The notes under the pieces: model-generated
Database searches by the model: none
Told to the model about the DNA's origin: nothing
What the model saw: only the letters and a program-made list of their open reading frames with translations
Position numbers and translations under genes: made by a program
In this document: one piece after another, positions 61,239 through 64,000 of the stretch
Numbering within the stretch: position 1 is the first letter of the stretch
Layout: each line of letters begins with the position of its first letter
Assembly (NCBI RefSeq): GCF_002844575.1
Contig: NZ_PIQO01000012.1
Coordinates: 1 to 64,000, forward strand
Origin: Heyndrickxia camelliae
GTDB taxonomy: Bacteria > Bacillota > Bacilli > Bacillales > Bacillaceae_C
DNA: 64,000 bases
Direction: 5' to 3'

Positions 61239-62243
61239 TTGATAAAGAAAGATTTAACCATTCCGATAAGAGTTCTTCAAGATTACGCTTTGTTAGAGCG
61301 TTTACCAAAACACCATCCTAAAAGAGCGATAGTGGAAACAGATTATGCTAGGCAACTTGCAGGATACCGAGGAGAAAAGAATTTACGCTATTTCTTGAGT
61401 TTCCTCCCAGATTATGAATATCAAATATTCTTTGACCTTCGATTAAACATTCAAAATGTTGATTTCCAGATTGATTGTTTTATATTATCACCCCGCTTTT
61501 CCCTTATTATTGAATCCAAAAATATTGCAGGTACCCTCATTTTTGATTCAAGATCCGAACAGTGTATCCGAACTTATAATGGTAAAGAAGAAGGATTCCC
61601 TAACCCAATTCTACAAGTTGCTAGACATCGCCTATTACTTCAAAGATGGTTGAAACAATATAAGTTCCCTTCCCTTCCGATTGAACACTTTGTAGCTATC
61701 GCATTTCCAACCACTATTATACAATCCGCTTATGATGATCATTCTATTTACGATAAGGTAATTCAAGCTGAAGGGGTTATTAACAAAATAGAAAAAATAA
61801 AACTTCGATACAAAACAGAATACCTTAGCACAAGGCAAATAAATTCATTATGCAAAACACTTCTTGATAACCACTCACCACCGGAAACCCATATTCTTAA
61901 AAAGTTTGAACTACATGAGGAGGACTTAATCAAAGGGGTGTTGTGCCCTAAATGTCCAACAACAACTATGAATCGCAAACACGGAACCTGGTTTTGCCCA
62001 CGATGCAAACTTCATTCGAAAACAGCTCATGAACAAGCACTGTTAGAGTACTTCCTTTTATATGATTCAAACATTACCAATAAACAATTTAGGGATTTTA
62101 CACTTCTATCCAATCGTTGTGCAGCCGCATATTTATTATCAACTTCTACCTTACGGAAATCTCAAGGAGGAAATAACGTGTTTTACCATCCCCCATCTTT
62201 CAACTGGTTTCTTCATAACCCCCAAATAAAAAAACTCCTCTAA
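61239..62243 (+). CDS. NERD domain nuclease-related protein with zinc ribbon
   Basis: 334 residues, TTG start eight bases after a perfect AAAGGAGG; an ATG at 61235 is out of frame. NERD domain (about 36-150), a PD-(D/E)xK-like fold with the expected active residues: GE at 45-46, D79 in FQIDCFIL, and E92-x-K94 in IIESKNI. A CxxC-x13-CxxC zinc ribbon follows (C236, C239, C253, C256), then a C-terminal helical part (NKQFRDFTLLSNRCAAAYLLST) that could be helix-turn-helix. NERD proteins are poorly understood; the intact motif suggests DNA or RNA cleavage. A 1.1-kb repeat array lies directly upstream, ending about 100 bases before the start. Confidence 0.87.
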   Translation: MIKKDLTIPIRVLQDYALLERLPKHHPKRAIVETDYARQLAGYRGEKNLRYFLSFLPDYEYQIFFDLRLNIQNVDFQIDCFILSPRFSLIIESKNIAGTLIFDSRSEQCIRTYNGKEEGFPNPILQVARHRLLLQRWLKQYKFPSLPIEHFVAIAFPTTIIQSAYDDHSIYDKVIQAEGVINKIEKIKLRYKTEYLSTRQINSLCKTLLDNHSPPETHILKKFELHEEDLIKGVLCPKCPTTTMNRKHGTWFCPRCKLHSKTAHEQALLEYFLLYDSNITNKQFRDFTLLSNRCAAAYLLSTSTLRKSQGGNNVFYHPPSFNWFLHNPQIKKLL

Positions 62244-62244
62244 T

Positions 62245-62274
62245 ATGACATTTGTCATCCGACATTCATGACAT
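62245..62274. promoter_or_regulatory. Candidate NarL/DesR-type operators of the ABC exporter
   Basis: Palindrome ATGACA-TT-TGTCAT (62245-62258) followed by another half-site pair GACATTCATGACAT (62261-62274). Tandem sites of this kind fit a LuxR-type response regulator, commonly encoded next to such exporters. Confidence 0.55.
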
Positions 62275-62338
62275 CCCTTACTTATGATTGCTATCCATCG
62301 ATTATAAAATAGTCTCATAAGTAATGGAGGTGTCGGAA

Positions 62339-63244
62339 ATGACGGAGATTGTTCGTATTCAACATGTGACGAAAACATTTCAAGATAAAAAGGCAGTAAA
62401 TAATGTTTCCTTTTCTATAAAAAAAGGAGAGGTAATTGCCATTCTTGGGCCGAATGGTGCTGGTAAAACAACCACAATTTCAATGCTACTGGGATTACTT
62501 CACCCTACAAGCGGCAGTATCCAATTATTTGGTTTGAATCCTTCTGAGAAAAAAGTACGTGAAAAAATTGGAACGATGTTACAAGAAGTAAGTGTAATGA
62601 ATGGGTTAAAGAGCAAAGAACTACTGGAGTTAATTAGAAACTATTATCCAAATCCCCTTTCCCTAAAAGAGTTAATACAGCTTACAGGGCTAACAGATAC
62701 TGATTTAAGAACGCGTGCGGAAAAATTATCGGGCGGGCAAAAGCGCAGGCTTAGTTTTGCACTCGCTCTTTCTGGAAACCCGGATTTGATTATGTTTGAT
62801 GAGCCGACTGTTGGTATGGATATCACATCGAGGAATCGCTTTTGGAAAACCATTAAACAGCTTGCTGCACAAGGAAAAACAATCATCTTCACCACTCATT
62901 ATTTACAGGAAGCGGATGATGTGGCAGAACGAATTTTGTTGTTTCATAACGGCAGTATTATCGCAGATGGAACACCTGCTGAAATCAAGGCTCGAATCGC
63001 AAAACAGGCAGTATCGTTTACTACAAATGATCCTTTCCAAGCATTTGAAAAATTGAACCAACATTCCGTTGTAACGAATATTTATCAAAAAAATGAACGA
63101 ATTATTGTTCAAACGGGTGATACAGATGCAGTTTTAGCACTCCTTTTTGAAGAAAAAGTAGGCGCACAGCAGATACAAATTGAGAACGGAAAGTTAGAAG
63201 AAGCATTTGAGCAGTTAACAAACAATCATCAGGAGGCGATGTAA
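62339..63244 (+). CDS. ABC exporter ATPase (YvfR-like)
   Basis: 301 residues from ATG 62339 (GGAGG eight bases upstream; the ATG at 62324 overlaps the site). Walker [10 protein letters not shown] (near 37-45), signature [16 protein letters not shown], Walker [15 protein letters not shown]-loop [11 protein letters not shown], and a C-terminal DUF4162-like part. BcrA/DrrA class. Overall resembles B. subtilis YvfR, which is followed by a permease and a DesK-like two-component system. Stop is one base from the permease start. Confidence 0.9.
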   Translation: MTEIVRIQHVTKTFQDKKAVNNVSFSIKKGEVIAILGPNGAGKTTTISMLLGLLHPTSGSIQLFGLNPSEKKVREKIGTMLQEVSVMNGLKSKELLELIRNYYPNPLSLKELIQLTGLTDTDLRTRAEKLSGGQKRRLSFALALSGNPDLIMFDEPTVGMDITSRNRFWKTIKQLAAQGKTIIFTTHYLQEADDVAERILLFHNGSIIADGTPAEIKARIAKQAVSFTTNDPFQAFEKLNQHSVVTNIYQKNERIIVQTGDTDAVLALLFEEKVGAQQIQIENGKLEEAFEQLTNNHQEAM

Positions 63245-63245
63245 A

Positions 63246-63983
63246 ATGAAGATATTGCGATTGCAATGTAAAGCAGAGATATTACGTGTATTAAGAAATC
63301 CCTACTTTGTATTTTGGTCCTTGCTAATGCCAATCGTATTCTATTTTATTTTTACAAAGGTTGTAAACACTGGAGCACCGGACAAAGCTGAGTGGCAAGC
63401 ACATTATTTAATGTCAATGACAGCATTTAGTGTAATGGGGTCCTCGATTATGACGCTAGGTATTAGGATAGTACAGGAACGCCAGCATGGTTGGGCTACT
63501 TTTATGAGGCTGACTCCCCTTTCAGATACGGTATACTTTACTGCGCAAATGATGGGTCAAACCGTTATTCATTTGTTTTCTATCATCGTGATTTTTACTG
63601 CGGGGGCACTTATTAATGGTGTTTCATTAACTGCGCTAGAATGGATTTCTAGTGGCGCTTGGATATTAATTGCTTCGACTCCTTTTCTTGCATTAGGTAC
63701 ACTTATTGGTTTAATGAGAAGAGTGGAAACAGCTGCTGGGATTAGCAATGTGATCTATATGGCTATGGCAGTTGCTGGCGGTATGTGGATGCCTCTGGAA
63801 ATCATGCCGAAAATCATGCAAACGATTGGAAAATGGCTGCCATCTTACAATTTTGGAAATGGTGCGTGGGCAATTGTGCAAGGAAACGCCCCTGAGTGGC
63901 GGAATATTTTGATTTTAATAGCCTATCTCGTCTTGTTCATGCTACTATCAAAATATATTAGAAGAAAACAAGAAGCGATGTGA
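63246..63983 (+). CDS. ABC-2 exporter permease (YvfS-like)
   Basis: 245 residues, six membrane segments, ABC-2 family: RNPYFVFWSLLMPIVFYFIFTKVV, GIRIVQERQHGWATFMRLTPLSDTVYFTAQM and GGMWMPLEIMPKIMQTIGKWLPSYNFGNG are typical. Works with the ATPase just upstream, AGGAGG present inside the end of that gene. Substrate unknown; relatives link to membrane stress responses. Confidence 0.9.
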   Translation: MKILRLQCKAEILRVLRNPYFVFWSLLMPIVFYFIFTKVVNTGAPDKAEWQAHYLMSMTAFSVMGSSIMTLGIRIVQERQHGWATFMRLTPLSDTVYFTAQMMGQTVIHLFSIIVIFTAGALINGVSLTALEWISSGAWILIASTPFLALGTLIGLMRRVETAAGISNVIYMAMAVAGGMWMPLEIMPKIMQTIGKWLPSYNFGNGAWAIVQGNAPEWRNILILIAYLVLFMLLSKYIRRKQEAM

Positions 63984-63989
63984 TTAAGT

Positions 63990-64000
63990 ATGGGCAAACT
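63990..64000 (+). CDS. Possible start of the next gene (partial)
   Basis: ATGGGCAAACT begins seven bases after the permease stop and runs off the window. In the B. subtilis yvfRSTU order a DesK-like sensor kinase would follow, but only three codons are visible and no strong ribosome site is present. Confidence 0.3.

Overview
The window looks like chromosomal DNA from a member of the Bacillaceae (low-GC Firmicutes). The DNA is A+T-rich. Genes have strong AGGAGG-type ribosome binding sites, often with TTG or GTG starts. Regulation is Bacillus-like: T-box leaders before three aminoacyl-tRNA synthetase genes, a c-di-AMP riboswitch before kimA, a lysine riboswitch before lysP, CcpA cre-like sites and a FapR-type operator. 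Several clusters match Bacillus subtilis in order (glnQHMP, cidR-cidAB, lic/cel PTS). I cannot assign a species.

Layout. 1-310: the first bases are the 5' end of a 16S rRNA gene on the minus strand, behind three tandem near-identical promoters. 0.5-2 kb: tyrosyl-tRNA synthetase with a T-box leader but a one-base frameshift. 2-7.7 kb: gluconate locus with two gluconokinase paralogues flanking an RpiR-type regulator, plus a gluconate permease; palindromic candidate operators sit upstream of gntP and of the second kinase gene. 7.8-11.4 kb: accessory stretch with an inverted-repeat element, a monooxygenase-like gene, a decayed P-loop kinase pseudogene, a phosphotransferase, a truncated DUF1572 gene and small unknown genes. 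11.5-17.1 kb: oppABCDF oligopeptide importer. 17.3-25.3 kb: unknown gene, DinB-like proteins, DedA, cidR/cidAB, YdeI, and a TetR-controlled ABC exporter. 25.4-31 kb: beta-glucoside PTS operon, 6-phospho-beta-glucosidase and PRD regulator.

31.2-35.8 kb: small membrane protein, HxlR regulator, an NlpC/P60 protein that has lost its catalytic residues, prolyl-tRNA synthetase with T-box, and a TIGR01777 epimerase. 35.9-39 kb: glnQHMP glutamine-type ABC importer. 39.2-45.1 kb: AI-2E family protein, a short tatA gene, riboswitch-controlled kimA and lysP. 45.2-50.8 kb: DUF3231 protein, cstA with a perfect cre, and a LytS/LytR two-component pair likely controlling it. 51-53 kb: MarR regulator with two tandem operators on an MFS exporter promoter. 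53.4-57.8 kb: glycyl-tRNA synthetase with T-box, YceI protein, and a second-copy pyrH behind a leader peptide/terminator, followed by fabH with a FapR-type box. 57.8-59.9 kb: LysR regulator and YeiH-type transporter.

59.9-64 kb: an array of about ten 103-bp, pyrimidine-rich, non-coding tandem repeats lies directly upstream of a NERD-nuclease/zinc-ribbon gene. It is followed by an ABC exporter whose promoter carries palindromic NarL/DesR-type sites. The repeat array with its nuclease gene is the part of the window least explained by known families and the best candidate for something undescribed. The dead NlpC/P60 enzyme and the pyrH leader-peptide attenuator are the next most unusual items.
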